This document shows positions 18,158 through 26,889 of a stretch of DNA of 64,000 nt, piece after piece. Within the stretch, counting starts at the first letter, position 1; each line of letters begins with the position of its first letter. Source of the stretch: Microbispora catharanthi (GTDB lineage: Bacteria > Actinomycetota > Actinomycetes > Streptosporangiales > Streptosporangiaceae). A model generated the notes under the pieces. The model worked only from the letters and a program-made list of their open reading frames with translations. It was not told where the DNA came from and did no database searches. The position numbers were made by a program, and so were the translations under genes. The stretch lies in contig NZ_VDMA02000013.1 of assembly GCF_006334915.2 (NCBI RefSeq), forward strand, positions 186,001-250,000, in the 5' to 3' direction.

Positions 18158-19483
18158 CTATGCCTGGTCGCCGCGCAGGACGGCGGCGGGGATCGGGATG
18201 GCCGGGAACGGGTTGTCCGGCAGGAGGATCAGCCGGCGCGGTGTGCCGGTGCGCTCCGTGGCGTCCAGGTGCAGCAGGGCCGTCCCGATGCCCGCGGCTC
18301 CCACCATGTATCCGGTGTCGGCCGTGACCTCCCCGGGCCGGAGCCGCCGATAGGCCTGATACCAGCGGAAGCCGGCCTCGTCGCCCGCGGTCGCGCGCCC
18401 GATCAGGTCGATCGCGAGCGTGCGCGCGAAGCCGAGGTACGGCTCGTGCCCCGTGGCCGCGTACAGGCCCACGAAACACTCGATCAGCCCGGCTGTGCCG
18501 CAGCACAGGCAGGCCACGTCCCAGTGACCCTGGGGCCGGGCCCCGGGCACGCCGCTCTGCATGATTCCGTGCGCGAGCCGTTCCATCCAATCGAGATCGC
18601 CCGGGTCGCCGGTGACCCGGTGCAGCTCGTGGAACATGCGGGCCACCCCGGCGGATCCGGAGCAGAAGCCGAGGTAGTGGAGCCGGCGCCCCTGCGGGAT
18701 GTGGTGCGGCACGAGCGCGCATCTGTCGGTGACCACGCTGACCGTGCGGACGAAGTCGGCGCCCCTGCGGGCCGCCGCCAGGAATCGCCCGTCGCGGGTC
18801 ACGCCGTACAGTCGGGCGAGCAGGAACGCCGTGCCCGCCGTCCCGGACAGGAACCCGGGGGTGACGGCGTCCACGGGCAGGTCGGGGGCGGCGTCGCCGC
18901 CGAAGCGGTGCCCGGGGACGACGAGGCCCGCGATGCGCTCCCCCGCCTCGATCGCCACCTCCTCGTACGCCGGGACGCCGAGGATGCCGGCCGCGTGCAG
19001 GAGCGCGAGCACGATCCCCCCGTCACCGCGCTGCGCCGGGTCGCCGGTCCAGCCGATGCCGTCGCCGAGGGGGCGGGCGTCGCGGACGAGGCGGTCGGCG
19101 GCGGCGCGGGCCGCCCCGAAGATCTCCTCGTCGCCCGTCGCCCACCCCGTCTCCGCCATCGCGAAGACCAGGCCGGCGAGCCCGTGATAGAAGGTCGGGT
19201 CGCGCTGCTCGGGCCAGGTGACGGCGAGCCTGCGCGCTCCCGCGAGCGCGTCCTCCAGGTACGCCTCGTGGCCGGTGGCGGCGGCGAGTTCGAGGAAGAA
19301 CAGCACGACGCCGGCCGCGCCGGCGTAGAGGGACGAGACGTCACCGGCCCCGGCCGACCGCCCCCGGGGATCGGGGTTGGCCCGCCATCGCCGTCCCAGG
19401 TCGTCGTCGACCGCCGCCGACCGCACCCAGCGCGCGGCCGTGACAGCGGCGGTGACAGGTGTCTCGCGGGGCCAGGCGCTCAT
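18158..19483 (-). CDS. stand-alone LanC-like cyclase
   Basis: 441 residues. Alpha-toroid repeats each show an hxGxAG turn: SLYAGAAGV, FYHGLAGL, FLSGTAGT, FCSGSAGV, CLCCGTAGL and MVGAAGI. Zinc ligands would be Cys274 (FCSG) and Cys327-Cys328 (CCG). Classical LanC enzymes have Cys-His-Gly at the last site; a Cys-Cys-Gly variant, giving three Cys ligands, is known from ProcM-type LanM enzymes. ATG 19483 is preferred (GGGAG upstream); ATG 19501 is also in frame. No dehydratase, precursor peptide or transporter lies near, so a lanthipeptide role is not supported. Alternative: glutathione- or mycothiol-adduct chemistry, as for eukaryotic LanCL. Confidence 0.85.
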   Translation of the reverse strand: MSAWPRETPVTAAVTAARWVRSAAVDDDLGRRWRANPDPRGRSAGAGDVSSLYAGAAGVVLFFLELAAATGHEAYLEDALAGARRLAVTWPEQRDPTFYHGLAGLVFAMAETGWATGDEEIFGAARAAADRLVRDARPLGDGIGWTGDPAQRGDGGIVLALLHAAGILGVPAYEEVAIEAGERIAGLVVPGHRFGGDAAPDLPVDAVTPGFLSGTAGTAFLLARLYGVTRDGRFLAAARRGADFVRTVSVVTDRCALVPHHIPQGRRLHYLGFCSGSAGVARMFHELHRVTGDPGDLDWMERLAHGIMQSGVPGARPQGHWDVACLCCGTAGLIECFVGLYAATGHEPYLGFARTLAIDLIGRATAGDEAGFRWYQAYRRLRPGEVTADTGYMVGAAGIGTALLHLDATERTGTPRRLILLPDNPFPAIPIPAAVLRGDQA

Positions 19484-19564
19484 CACCCCAGTCTCCCACA
19501 AAGCTGGTAGGAAATTAAGGCTATTGTTCTTCCACTCGGAAGCCTACGGGCAGTCGTGCGCCGA

Positions 19565-21286
19565 TCACACCGTCGGCGCGGAAACGTCCGGGTGACGTGC
19601 CGCGAGGACCGGGGTCGGCGGTGGCGCGGACGGGAGTCCGAGCAGCGTCCTTGCGTGGGCGATCGCGGCCGGCGTGTCCGGGAAGACGAGCCCGTCACGG
19701 CGGAGGTGGTCGGCCACCCCGAGCCCGCCGAGGACCTCGTCGTGGCCCGGCCGGATGCCCGACAGCAGCACGATGATCCCCTTCCCCTCCAGCCGCCTGA
19801 TCGCGTCCCCGAGGACACCGGCGCCGGTGGCGTCGATCGTGGACACGCGCGACATGCGCAGGATGACCACCCGCACGTCGGCGACCTCCGACAGCTCGAG
19901 CAGGAAGCGGTGGGCCGCGCCGAAGAACAGCGGGCCGTCGAACCGGTAGGCCACGATGTGCTCGGCCAGCAGGCGCCGTTCCTCGTCGCTGTGGTCGCCG
20001 GTCTCCAGCGGGACCTGCTCGATCTGCGCGCTGCGCGCGACGGCCCGCAGGGCGAGCACGATCGCGACGCCGACGCCGACCGCGACCGCGGTGACGAGGT
20101 CGAAGACGACGGTGACGGCGAAGGTGAGGACCATCACCGCGGCGTCGCCCCGGGTGGCGCGGGCGATGGCGCGCAGCGAGCCGACCTCGACCATGCGGAC
20201 CGTCGTGGCCAGGAGCACTCCGGCCAGCGCGGCCAGCGGGATGCGCCCCACCAGGCCGCCCGCGCTGAACACGATGGCGGCAAGCACGACGGCGTGCGCC
20301 AGGGCGGCCAGGCGCGAGCGGGCACCCGATCGGACGTTGACCGCCGTACGGGCGATCGCGGCGGTGGCGGGGATGCCGCCGAAGAGCGGGGAGACGACGT
20401 TCGCCAGGCCCTGCCCGAACAGCTCGCGGTCGGGGTCGTGCCGCTCCCCCACGCTCATGCCGTCGGCGACCGAGGCGCACAGCAGGCTCTCCAGGGCCCC
20501 GAGTGCGGCCACGGCGAGGGCCGCCGGGAGCAGCGAGGTGACGGCGCCCGGATCGAGGAAGCCGATCGACGGCGCGGGCAGCCCGGCCGGCAGGGTTCCG
20601 ATGCGGGCGACGTCCAGCCCTGCGGCCTCGGCCACGACCGTGGCGGCCACGACCGTGAGGAAGGAGAACGGCACCGCGGGCCGCCACCGCGCGCCCAGCA
20701 GCATGACTCCGGCGACCACGAGCGCCATCGCGATCGGCACCGGATGCGGATCGCGCGCGAAGTTCGCGACCGCGCTCCCCGCCGCCTGCCACACCCGCTC
20801 ACCCTCGCCGGTCACGCCGAGCGCCGCGGGCACCTGCTGGAGCGCGATGACGACGGCGATGCCCGCCGTGAAACCTTCGATGACGGGGGTCGGCATGTAG
20901 CGGGCGTACCTGCCGACCCGGGCCAGCGCGAGCACCACGAGCACGATCCCGGCGAGCAGGCCGACCGCGAGCACCCCGCCCGGGCCGTGACTGTGCACGA
21001 TCGGGACGAGGACGACGGTCATGGCCCCCGTGGGCCCCGACACCTGGAGGTTGCTGCCGCCGAAGACGGCGGCGATCGCGCCCGCGACGACGGCGGTCGC
21101 CAGGCCGGCCTGCGCGCCCAGCCCGGAGCCGACCCCGAAGGCCAGCGCGAGCGGCAGGGCCACCACCGCGACCGTGAGCCCGGCGATCAGGTCGCGGCCG
21201 GGGCTGCGGCGGGCCGGTCGCCAGTCGGCGGGCGAGGGCAGCAGACCCGCGATCCGGCCGTACAGCCGCTTGGCCGCGCCGGTCAC
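19565..21286 (-). CDS. SulP family anion transporter with STAS domain
   Basis: 573 residues. About ten to twelve membrane spans begin at DLIAGLTVAVVALPLALAFG, the SulP signature region, with the conserved SGPTGAMTVVL loop next. A cytoplasmic STAS domain occupies about 425-545 (VYRF-like strand IVAYRFDGPLFFGAAHRFLL, then RMSRVSTIDATGAGVLGD). Likely takes up sulfate, bicarbonate or another oxyanion. It overlaps the ArsR gene by 4 bases and is the last of three genes, so expression is controlled by the ArsR operator at 21843-21862. Confidence 0.9.
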   Translation of the reverse strand: MTGAAKRLYGRIAGLLPSPADWRPARRSPGRDLIAGLTVAVVALPLALAFGVGSGLGAQAGLATAVVAGAIAAVFGGSNLQVSGPTGAMTVVLVPIVHSHGPGGVLAVGLLAGIVLVVLALARVGRYARYMPTPVIEGFTAGIAVVIALQQVPAALGVTGEGERVWQAAGSAVANFARDPHPVPIAMALVVAGVMLLGARWRPAVPFSFLTVVAATVVAEAAGLDVARIGTLPAGLPAPSIGFLDPGAVTSLLPAALAVAALGALESLLCASVADGMSVGERHDPDRELFGQGLANVVSPLFGGIPATAAIARTAVNVRSGARSRLAALAHAVVLAAIVFSAGGLVGRIPLAALAGVLLATTVRMVEVGSLRAIARATRGDAAVMVLTFAVTVVFDLVTAVAVGVGVAIVLALRAVARSAQIEQVPLETGDHSDEERRLLAEHIVAYRFDGPLFFGAAHRFLLELSEVADVRVVILRMSRVSTIDATGAGVLGDAIRRLEGKGIIVLLSGIRPGHDEVLGGLGVADHLRRDGLVFPDTPAAIAHARTLLGLPSAPPPTPVLAARHPDVSAPTV

Positions 21287-21627
21287 TCTGCCGCCTCCGC
21301 CTGAAGCTCGGCCAGCAGCTCGCCCTGGCCGGTGATCATGTCGGTGAGGATCCGCCGGGCCGTCGCGAGCAGGTCCACGACGTCGGGGGTGGCCAGCGAG
21401 TAGACCACCGTGCCTCCCTCCCTGACCGCGCCGACCAGGCCGGTACGGCGCAGCACGGCGAGCTGCTGGGACAGGTTCGACGCCTCCACCTCGATCTCGG
21501 TGAGTAATTCGCGGACCGGGCGGGGCCCGTCCCGCAGGAGTTCGAGCACGCGGATCCGCACCGGATGACCCAGAGTGCGGAAGAAATCGGCCTTGGCTTG
21601 GTAGAGCGGGACGGGCATCGGGCTCAT
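21283..21627 (-). CDS. ArsR/SmtB family regulator
   Basis: 114 residues: winged-helix with FFRTLGHPVRIRVLELLRDG, recognition helix region VEASNLSQQLAVLRRTGLV and wing REGGTVVYSLA. No Cys-rich metal site is visible, so the inducer is probably not a classical thiophilic metal. Lies between a small helical protein gene and the SulP transporter, overlapping both by 4 bases; autoregulation through the upstream palindrome is expected. The same ArsR-SulP pairing is common in actinobacteria. Confidence 0.88.
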   Translation of the reverse strand: MSPMPVPLYQAKADFFRTLGHPVRIRVLELLRDGPRPVRELLTEIEVEASNLSQQLAVLRRTGLVGAVREGGTVVYSLATPDVVDLLATARRILTDMITGQGELLAELQAEAAE

Positions 21628-21803
21628 TCCGCCCCTCCTGCGGCCTCCAGGCTGATCCCGTGGTCGGCGGCCAGGCGGTTCAGGTTGTCCAGCCGGCCCG
21701 AGGCGACCTGGACGCCATGCTCGTCGCCGCTCTCCCGCGCCCGCCGCAGCTCCTCGCGCGCCTCCGCGAGCCGGGCGCGCAGCTCCGCCGTGAACTCGTG
21801 CAT
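21624..21803 (-). CDS. small acidic helical protein, first gene of the ArsR-SulP operon
   Basis: 59 residues from ATG 21803, which has AGGA six bases upstream; the frame is open further but lacks a site. Nearly all is predicted charged helix (TAELRARLAEAREELRRARE) that could form a coiled coil. It overlaps the ArsR start by 4 bases. No family recognised; a small partner of the regulator or transporter is possible. Confidence 0.65.
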   Translation of the reverse strand: MHEFTAELRARLAEAREELRRARESGDEHGVQVASGRLDNLNRLAADHGISLEAAGGAE

Positions 21804-21842
21804 GTCGTCCTCTCTTCCGTCGACGGTACCCAGCATATTCGC

Positions 21843-21862
21843 AATTGAAGAATTCTTCAATT
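21843..21862. promoter_or_regulatory. perfect 20-bp palindromic ArsR operator
   Basis: AATTGAAGAATTCTTCAATT reads identically on both strands and is far more AT-rich than its surroundings. It lies 40 bases before the first gene of the ArsR-SulP operon. The form (TTGAA near each end, inverted) matches known ArsR/SmtB operators. Confidence 0.85.
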
Positions 21863-21902
21863 CAGCAGCACCGCAACCATGCGGGGCGGCCGGAGACGGG
21901 GC

Positions 21903-22307
21903 TCAGGCGGGGCGCGCCGTGAAGGAACGCTGGTCGCGCCGCAGTGGATGGCCCTCGGGGATCTCGACCAGCACGATCGGCAGGCCGTCGGGGTCCTCGA
22001 TCCACATCTCCACCAGCCCCCACGGCTCCAGCCGGGGCGGGCGGGACACCCGCACCCCGGCCTCCACCAGCCGGTCGTGCTCCCTCTGCACGTCGCGCAC
22101 CTGCAACCAGACCGCCGGCCCCTCCCGTACGTCGCCGGTGCGCGGCGAGACCTCGACGAACCCCTGCCCCAGGAAGAACACCACCCCGGGGTCCTCGACC
22201 GGGCCGAACTCCCGGTTGACGGCCAGGCCCAGGACGTCCCGATAGAAACGGCGGCTCGCGGCCCGGTCGGCCGATCGCAGGAGTATGCGGCTGCTCAGCA
22301 CTTCCAC
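21903..22307 (-). CDS. VOC family protein (glyoxalase-like)
   Basis: 134 residues with paired VOC modules: SSRILLRSADRAASRRFYRD at the N-terminus, and LVEMWIEDPDGLPIVLVEIP near the end, where the DPDG turn and a metal-type Glu are conserved. Contains a typical hydrophobic strand EGPAVWLQVRDV in the middle. Role unknown. Stands alone between the ArsR palindrome and the PPOX gene on the other strand; the shared 170-base upstream region holds the DosR-like box. Confidence 0.82.
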   Translation of the reverse strand: MEVLSSRILLRSADRAASRRFYRDVLGLAVNREFGPVEDPGVVFFLGQGFVEVSPRTGDVREGPAVWLQVRDVQREHDRLVEAGVRVSRPPRLEPWGLVEMWIEDPDGLPIVLVEIPEGHPLRRDQRSFTARPA

Positions 22308-22376
22308 GTGACGGTCGTGCCCATTCGGGGCATGCGGTTGGGGATGGATTACGGCAAACGGCGGCCAAGGCTTCCC

Positions 22377-22390
22377 GGGCCCTTAGTCCC
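22377..22390. promoter_or_regulatory. DosR/DevR-like box upstream of PPOX-ADH genes
   Basis: GGGCCCTTAGTCCC matches 12 of 14 positions of the mycobacterial DosR core GGGACTWWAGTCCC; the right half TTAGTCCC is exact. It lies 90 bases before the PPOX start. A second box of equal quality occurs at 25175-25188, in the same functional block. Confidence 0.6.
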
Positions 22391-22480
22391 TCCGTCGAGC
22401 GACGGACGTCGGTGCCGCCGGAGGGACGGGAACGGCAGACTGGTCGCCGACGCCCGTTGAGGATCATCGTGGAGGTTCGC

Positions 22481-22909
22481 ATGACTGAAGACACGGCTCC
22501 CGCCGGCATGCCGCGCCTGGACAAGCTCGACCGCGAGGAGTGCCTGCGGCTGATCTCGCCGGGCGGTGTGGGCAGGGTCGCCTTCAACAACCCGACCGGG
22601 CCCGTGATCCTGCCGGTCAACTACACGATCGAGCAGGGCGCCGTCTTGTTCCGCACCGCTCTCGGCGGCCCGATGGACGCCGACCTGCGCACGGGGATCG
22701 AGGGGGCCGACTTCATGGTGGCCTTCGAGGTGGACCACATCGACGAGAGCACCCGGGAGGGCTGGAGCGTGCTCATGCGCGGCGGGGCCCACCACATCAC
22801 CGGCGACGTGAACAAGAACGCCGTGGAGTCGTGGGCGGGCGGCGACCGTCCGCTCTACATCCGGATCTCGCCCAACGAGGTCAGCGGCCGGCGCATCCAG
22901 CACGCGTGA
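22481..22909 (+). CDS. pyridoxamine 5'-phosphate oxidase-fold flavin-binding protein
   Basis: 142 residues from ATG 22481 (GGAGG at 22471). Split-barrel features: [20 protein letters not shown], then [19 protein letters not shown] and the [20 protein letters not shown] strand pair that is typical of the family found in DosR-type dormancy loci (FMN- or F420-binding). Ends with [12 protein letters not shown]. Overlaps the alcohol dehydrogenase by one base (TGATG), so it is co-translated. Flavin-dependent reductase role is inferred. Confidence 0.85.
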   Translation: MTEDTAPAGMPRLDKLDREECLRLISPGGVGRVAFNNPTGPVILPVNYTIEQGAVLFRTALGGPMDADLRTGIEGADFMVAFEVDHIDESTREGWSVLMRGGAHHITGDVNKNAVESWAGGDRPLYIRISPNEVSGRRIQHA

Positions 22910-23913
22910 TGGAGGCCTGGGTCGTGGCCCGGCCGGGGCCCGTCGCGACACGGCCGCTGGAGCGGGCCGTGCTGCCGGACCCCGTGCCCGGGCCCGGGGA
23001 ACTGCTGGTCCGCGTCGAGGCCTGCGCGGTCTGCCGCACCGACCTGCACCTCGCCGAGGGCGACCTCCCCCCGAGACGCCCTCGTACGGTTCCCGGGCAC
23101 GAGGTCGTGGGACGCGTGGCGGGGCTCGGCCCGGACACGGCGGGGCCGCCGGTCGGCACCCGCGTGGGGGTGGCCTGGCTGCGCTCAACCTGCGGCCGGT
23201 GCCGCTACTGCCTGCGCGGCGCGGAGAACCTGTGCCCCGCGTCCACCTACACGGGCTGGGACGCCGACGGCGGGTACGCGGAGCTGCTGACCGCCCCCGC
23301 GGCGTACGTCTACCCGCTGCCCGAGGACACCCCGGCCGAGACGCTCGCCCCGCTGCTGTGCGCGGGGATCATCGGATATCGCGCGCTGGTCCGCGCCGAC
23401 CTGCCCCCGGGAGGGCGGCTCGGCGTCTACGGGTTCGGTGCCTCGGCCCATCTGACCGCCCAGATCGCGATCGCCGAGGGCGCGACCGTACACGTGATGA
23501 CGAGGTCGGCGGCGGCGAGGGAGCTCGCGCTCCGGCTGGGCGCGGCCTCCGCGGCGGGCAGCGCCGAACCGCCGCCCGAGCCCCTGGACGCGGCCATCCT
23601 GTTCGCCCCGGTCGGCGACCTCGTGCCGGTCGCGCTGGCCGCGCTCGACCGGGGCGGCACGCTCGCGGTGGCGGGGATCCACCTCACCGACATCCCGGTG
23701 CTGAACTACCAGCGCCACCTGTTCCAGGAGCGCACGCTGCGCAGCGTCACGGCCAACACCCGCGACGACGGGCGGGAGTTCCTGCGGCTGGCGGCCCTCC
23801 ATCATCCGCGGGTCACGACGACGCCCTACTCCTTCGACGCCGCCGGCCAGGCGCTGGCCGACCTGGCCGCCGACCGCGTCGAGGGGGCGGCCGTCCTGCT
23901 CATGGACAGGTGA
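22909..23913 (+). CDS. zinc-dependent alcohol dehydrogenase
   Basis: 334 residues, MDR family. Catalytic zinc residues appear in [12 protein letters not shown] and GHEVVGRV; the structural zinc lobe is [15 protein letters not shown] with four Cys. A diverged Rossmann loop [13 protein letters not shown] follows. Such genes repeatedly accompany PPOX, CBS and universal-stress genes in actinobacterial hypoxia loci. Coupled to the PPOX gene by a TGATG junction; its 3' end overlaps the convergent CBS gene by 14 bases. Substrate unknown. Confidence 0.9.
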   Translation: MEAWVVARPGPVATRPLERAVLPDPVPGPGELLVRVEACAVCRTDLHLAEGDLPPRRPRTVPGHEVVGRVAGLGPDTAGPPVGTRVGVAWLRSTCGRCRYCLRGAENLCPASTYTGWDADGGYAELLTAPAAYVYPLPEDTPAETLAPLLCAGIIGYRALVRADLPPGGRLGVYGFGASAHLTAQIAIAEGATVHVMTRSAAARELALRLGAASAAGSAEPPPEPLDAAILFAPVGDLVPVALAALDRGGTLAVAGIHLTDIPVLNYQRHLFQERTLRSVTANTRDDGREFLRLAALHHPRVTTTPYSFDAAGQALADLAADRVEGAAVLLMDR

Positions 23914-24379
23914 CGGGCGGCACCGGCTCCAGGTGGAACAGGCCGCCCTTCACGTCCGCGGGGTCGCCGGCCGGACGCGCCGTCCTCCCGGCCAGCGCCA
24001 TCAGCACGTCGGTGGTGGTGACCAGGCCCCGCAGGACGTCGTCCGGGCCGAGCACGGGGACCGCGCCGCAGTCGGCGTCGACCATCAGCGCGGCGACCTC
24101 GGACAGCGGGGCGTCCGGGGCGACCCGGGGACAGCGCCGCCCCTGCACGAGCGTGCGCACCACCGCCTGCGACTGCTCGGCGGGGCCACCCGACCAGTGC
24201 GCGGCGACGTCCTCCCGCCCGAGCACGCCGACGAGCCGGCAGCAGGCGTCCACGACCGGGAGGTGGTGGACGCCGGCCCGCCACATGAGCTCCCAGGCCA
24301 TCAGCGGCGACTCCTCCGGCTCCACCGTGACGAGCGTCCGGGTCATCACCTCGGACGCGGTCGTGGTCTCGACGCTCAT
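23900..24379 (-). CDS. CBS-pair protein
   Basis: 159 residues with two CBS motifs: [20 protein letters not shown] to [20 protein letters not shown], and then [41 protein letters not shown] pairs bind adenine nucleotides and modulate partners. It is the second of two CBS genes and overlaps the upstream one by 4 bases (ATGA). Confidence 0.88.
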   Translation of the reverse strand: MSVETTTASEVMTRTLVTVEPEESPLMAWELMWRAGVHHLPVVDACCRLVGVLGREDVAAHWSGGPAEQSQAVVRTLVQGRRCPRVAPDAPLSEVAALMVDADCGAVPVLGPDDVLRGLVTTTDVLMALAGRTARPAGDPADVKGGLFHLEPVPPVTCP

Positions 24380-25074
24380 CGATCCCGTCCGCCTTCCGCC
24401 GGGCCGGTCCGCCGGGGCGCGCCCGCGGGGACGGCCCGGTCCACATCGTCGATCTCGTATGTGATGGAGGAGTCGACGTCCACCACGCCGTCCACCTGCC
24501 AGACCTCCTCGATCAGGGCGCAGAGCTGGGAACGCCGCTCCACGCCGCCGTCGAGGTGGACGATCCCGTCCTGGATCCGTACGGCGCACTGGCGGGAGTG
24601 GCGCGACGTCACCTCGAGGACGTCGTCGCGGAGGTCCTCCGGGGGCCGGCAGAACGCCCTGATCAGATCGAACTGTTTGACCAGCCCGGTGATGCGGCCG
24701 GTCTGCCCGTCCACCACCGGCAGCTCCTTGATCCTGTTGCGGTGCATGAGACAGGCCGCCCGCCGCAGCGGGGTGTCCTCGGTGACCGTGATCGCGGGGC
24801 TGCTCATGATCTGGGCGACGCTGCGGCCGCTCGCCTTCCTGCGCTCCCTGCGGCGGGACGGCCCCTCGATGATCAGATCGCCGGGCCGCATGTCGAGGTC
24901 CTTGAGCAGCAGGTCGTCGTCGCTCACCATGCCGATCACGCGGCGGTCCCCGTCCACGACAGGGACGGCCCCGACATGGAACCGGCACATGGCGGTGACC
25001 ACGTCGGAGAACGAGGCCGTGGCCTCGACGGCGACGACGAACCTGTTCATGACGTCGCAGACGGTCATCGGCAC
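24376..25074 (-). CDS. CBS-pair protein with C-terminal BON domain
   Basis: 232 residues. The two CBS motifs are MTVCDVMNRFVVAVE to FHVGAVPVVDGDRRVIGMVS and VAQIMSSPAITVTEDTPLRR to NRIKELPVVDGQTGRITGLV. A BON domain follows (about 150-215): VLEVTSRHSRQCAVRIQDGI, then VHLDGGVERRSQLCALIEEV and VDGVVDVDSSITYEI. The CBS-CBS-BON order is common in stress and DosR-type loci. First gene of a two-gene operon whose upstream region holds an inverted repeat (25107-25138) and the divergent DosR-like box. Confidence 0.9.
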   Translation of the reverse strand: MPMTVCDVMNRFVVAVEATASFSDVVTAMCRFHVGAVPVVDGDRRVIGMVSDDDLLLKDLDMRPGDLIIEGPSRRRERRKASGRSVAQIMSSPAITVTEDTPLRRAACLMHRNRIKELPVVDGQTGRITGLVKQFDLIRAFCRPPEDLRDDVLEVTSRHSRQCAVRIQDGIVHLDGGVERRSQLCALIEEVWQVDGVVDVDSSITYEIDDVDRAVPAGAPRRTGPAEGGRDR

Positions 25075-25106
25075 GGCGACCTCCCCCCGATCATGACCAC
25101 TCCCCA

Positions 25107-25138
25107 GTCATGGCCACGCCCCCAGCCTCGGCCATGAC
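25107..25138. repeat. inverted repeat upstream of the CBS operon
   Basis: GTCATGGCC (25107-25115) and GGCCATGAC (25130-25138) are perfect inverted copies with 14 bases between; a third related TCATGACC lies at 25091-25098. This may be an operator for the CBS operon. No known regulator site matches. Confidence 0.5.
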
Positions 25139-25174
25139 CGGCGGCGGGGCGACCGGCGAACGTCCCCCTACCGT

Positions 25175-25188
25175 GGGACCTATGTCCC
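25175..25188. promoter_or_regulatory. DosR/DevR-like box upstream of the receiver-reductase gene
   Basis: GGGACCTATGTCCC matches 12 of 14 positions of the DosR core. It is centred 49 bases before the presumed leaderless start at 25231, a normal activator position. A TACCGT hexamer at 25218-25223 fits as -10. Confidence 0.6.
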
Positions 25189-25230
25189 GGGGGTGCCGTT
25201 CAGCGAAGAGCCGCCAGTACCGTGTGAGTT

Positions 25231-26889
25231 GTGCAGAATGCCGCGATCCTCACCGTCGATGACGACCCTTCCGTCTCCCGGGCTGTGGCTCGTGACGTAC
25301 GCCGCCGATACGGCGACCGCTACCGGGTGATCCGAGCCGAGTCCGGCCCCAGCGCGCTCGACGCGCTGCACGAGATCAAGCTGCGCGGCGAGCAGGTCGC
25401 CGTCATCCTGGCCGACTACCGGATGCCCCAGATGAACGGCATCGAGTTCCTCGAAGCGGCCATGGACGTCTTCCCGCTGGCGCGCAGAGTGCTGCTGACC
25501 GCCTACGCCGACACCGACGCGGCCATCAGCGCGATCAACATCGTCGATCTCGACCACTACCTGCTCAAGCCGTGGAACCCACCGGAGGAGAAGCTCTACC
25601 CGGTGCTGGACGCGCTGCTGGAGGCCTGGCTCGCCACCCCCGCCGTGACGATGCCGGAGACCAAGGTCGTGGGTCATCGCTGGTCGGCGCACTCGTTCAC
25701 GGTGCGCGACTTCCTCGCCCGCAACCTCGTGCCGTACCGCTGGCTGCGGGCCGACGAGGCCGAGGGCGTACGCCTGCTGACCGCCGCCGGGATGAGCGAG
25801 GCGGACGTGCCGGTGGTGATCACCACGGACGGCAAGGCCCTGGCACGGCCCACGGAGGCCGATCTCGCCGCGCACGTCGGCATGGCCACCACCCCGGCCT
25901 CGGATCTCTACGACCTCGCCGTGATCGGCGCGGGCCCCGCCGGCCTCGGCGCCGCGGTGTACGGCGCGTCCGAGGGACTGCGCACTCTGCTCGTGGAGCA
26001 GCGGGCCACCGGCGGTCAGGCCGGGCAGAGCAGCCGGATCGAGAACTACCTGGGCTTCCCCGACGGGGTCTCCGGCGCCCAGCTCACCGACCGCGCCCGC
26101 AGGCAGGCGCTCAAGTTCAACACCGAGCTGCTCACCACCCGGGAGGTCGTCGGCCTCCAACGAAGCGGTTCGGCCACCCTGCTGCACTTCGGCGACGGCA
26201 CCGCCGTGACGGCGCACACGGTCGTGCTGGCGACCGGCGTGTCCTACCGGCTCCTGGACGCGCCCGGCCTGGCCGACCTGACCGGCCGGGGCGTTTTCTA
26301 CGGTGCCGCCGCCACCGAGGCCCCGAGCTGCGCCGGGGAAGAGGTCTACATCGTCGGCGGCGCGAACTCGGCCGGGCAGGCGGCGGTGTACTTCTCCCGG
26401 TACGCCCGCAAGGTGCACATCCTCATCCGAGGAGAGGACCTCACCCGGTCGATGTCGCAGTATTTGATCGATCAGATCGAGGCCATTCCGTCGATCGAGG
26501 TCCATCCGCGCACGCAGGTGGTCGGCGGCGAGGGCCGCGACCACCTGGAGCGCCTGATCCTGTGCGACGGGCGGACCGGCCTGACGACCGCCGTGCCGAC
26601 GTCGTGGCTGTTCGTCTTCATCGGGGCGGAACCGCGCACCGACTGGCTCGGCGACGTGGTCGCCCGCGACGGATCCGGCTACGTGCTGACCGGCTCCGAC
26701 CTGCTGGCGGACGGCCGCCGCCCGGCCGGGTGGACGCCGTCCAGAGATCCTTATCACCTGGAGTCGAGCATGCCCGGCGTCTTCGCGGCGGGCGACGTGC
26801 GGGCCGGATCGGTCAAGCGCGTCGCCTCGGCCGTCGGCGAGGGCGCCATGGCGGTCTCGCTCGTCCACCGCTATCTGGAGGCTCGATGA
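25231..26889 (+). CDS. response-regulator receiver fused to thioredoxin-reductase-like flavoprotein
   Basis: 552 residues, GTG start, no ribosome-binding site but TACCGT seven bases upstream. Residues 1-125 are a receiver domain with acidic pocket DDD (10-12), phospho-acceptor Asp62 (LADYRMPQ), switch Thr (LLTAYAD) and Lys113. A linker domain of about 100 residues comes next. From residue 230 a two-nucleotide flavoprotein domain begins: GAGPAG (FAD), ENYLGFPDGVSG, GGANSAGQAAVYF (NAD(P)H) and PGVFAAGDVR. The redox-active CxxC of thioredoxin reductases is absent; residues 357-363 read YGAAATE there. So it is a reductase of another acceptor, possibly controlled by phosphorylation. Overlaps the next gene by 4 bases. 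Confidence 0.88.
   Translation: MQNAAILTVDDDPSVSRAVARDVRRRYGDRYRVIRAESGPSALDALHEIKLRGEQVAVILADYRMPQMNGIEFLEAAMDVFPLARRVLLTAYADTDAAISAINIVDLDHYLLKPWNPPEEKLYPVLDALLEAWLATPAVTMPETKVVGHRWSAHSFTVRDFLARNLVPYRWLRADEAEGVRLLTAAGMSEADVPVVITTDGKALARPTEADLAAHVGMATTPASDLYDLAVIGAGPAGLGAAVYGASEGLRTLLVEQRATGGQAGQSSRIENYLGFPDGVSGAQLTDRARRQALKFNTELLTTREVVGLQRSGSATLLHFGDGTAVTAHTVVLATGVSYRLLDAPGLADLTGRGVFYGAAATEAPSCAGEEVYIVGGANSAGQAAVYFSRYARKVHILIRGEDLTRSMSQYLIDQIEAIPSIEVHPRTQVVGGEGRDHLERLILCDGRTGLTTAVPTSWLFVFIGAEPRTDWLGDVVARDGSGYVLTGSDLLADGRRPAGWTPSRDPYHLESSMPGVFAAGDVRAGSVKRVASAVGEGAMAVSLVHRYLEAR

Noticed and set aside
17369-19483. Lanthipeptide biosynthetic cluster
   Set aside because: Only a LanC-like gene is present; no dehydratase, precursor or exporter is seen within reach.
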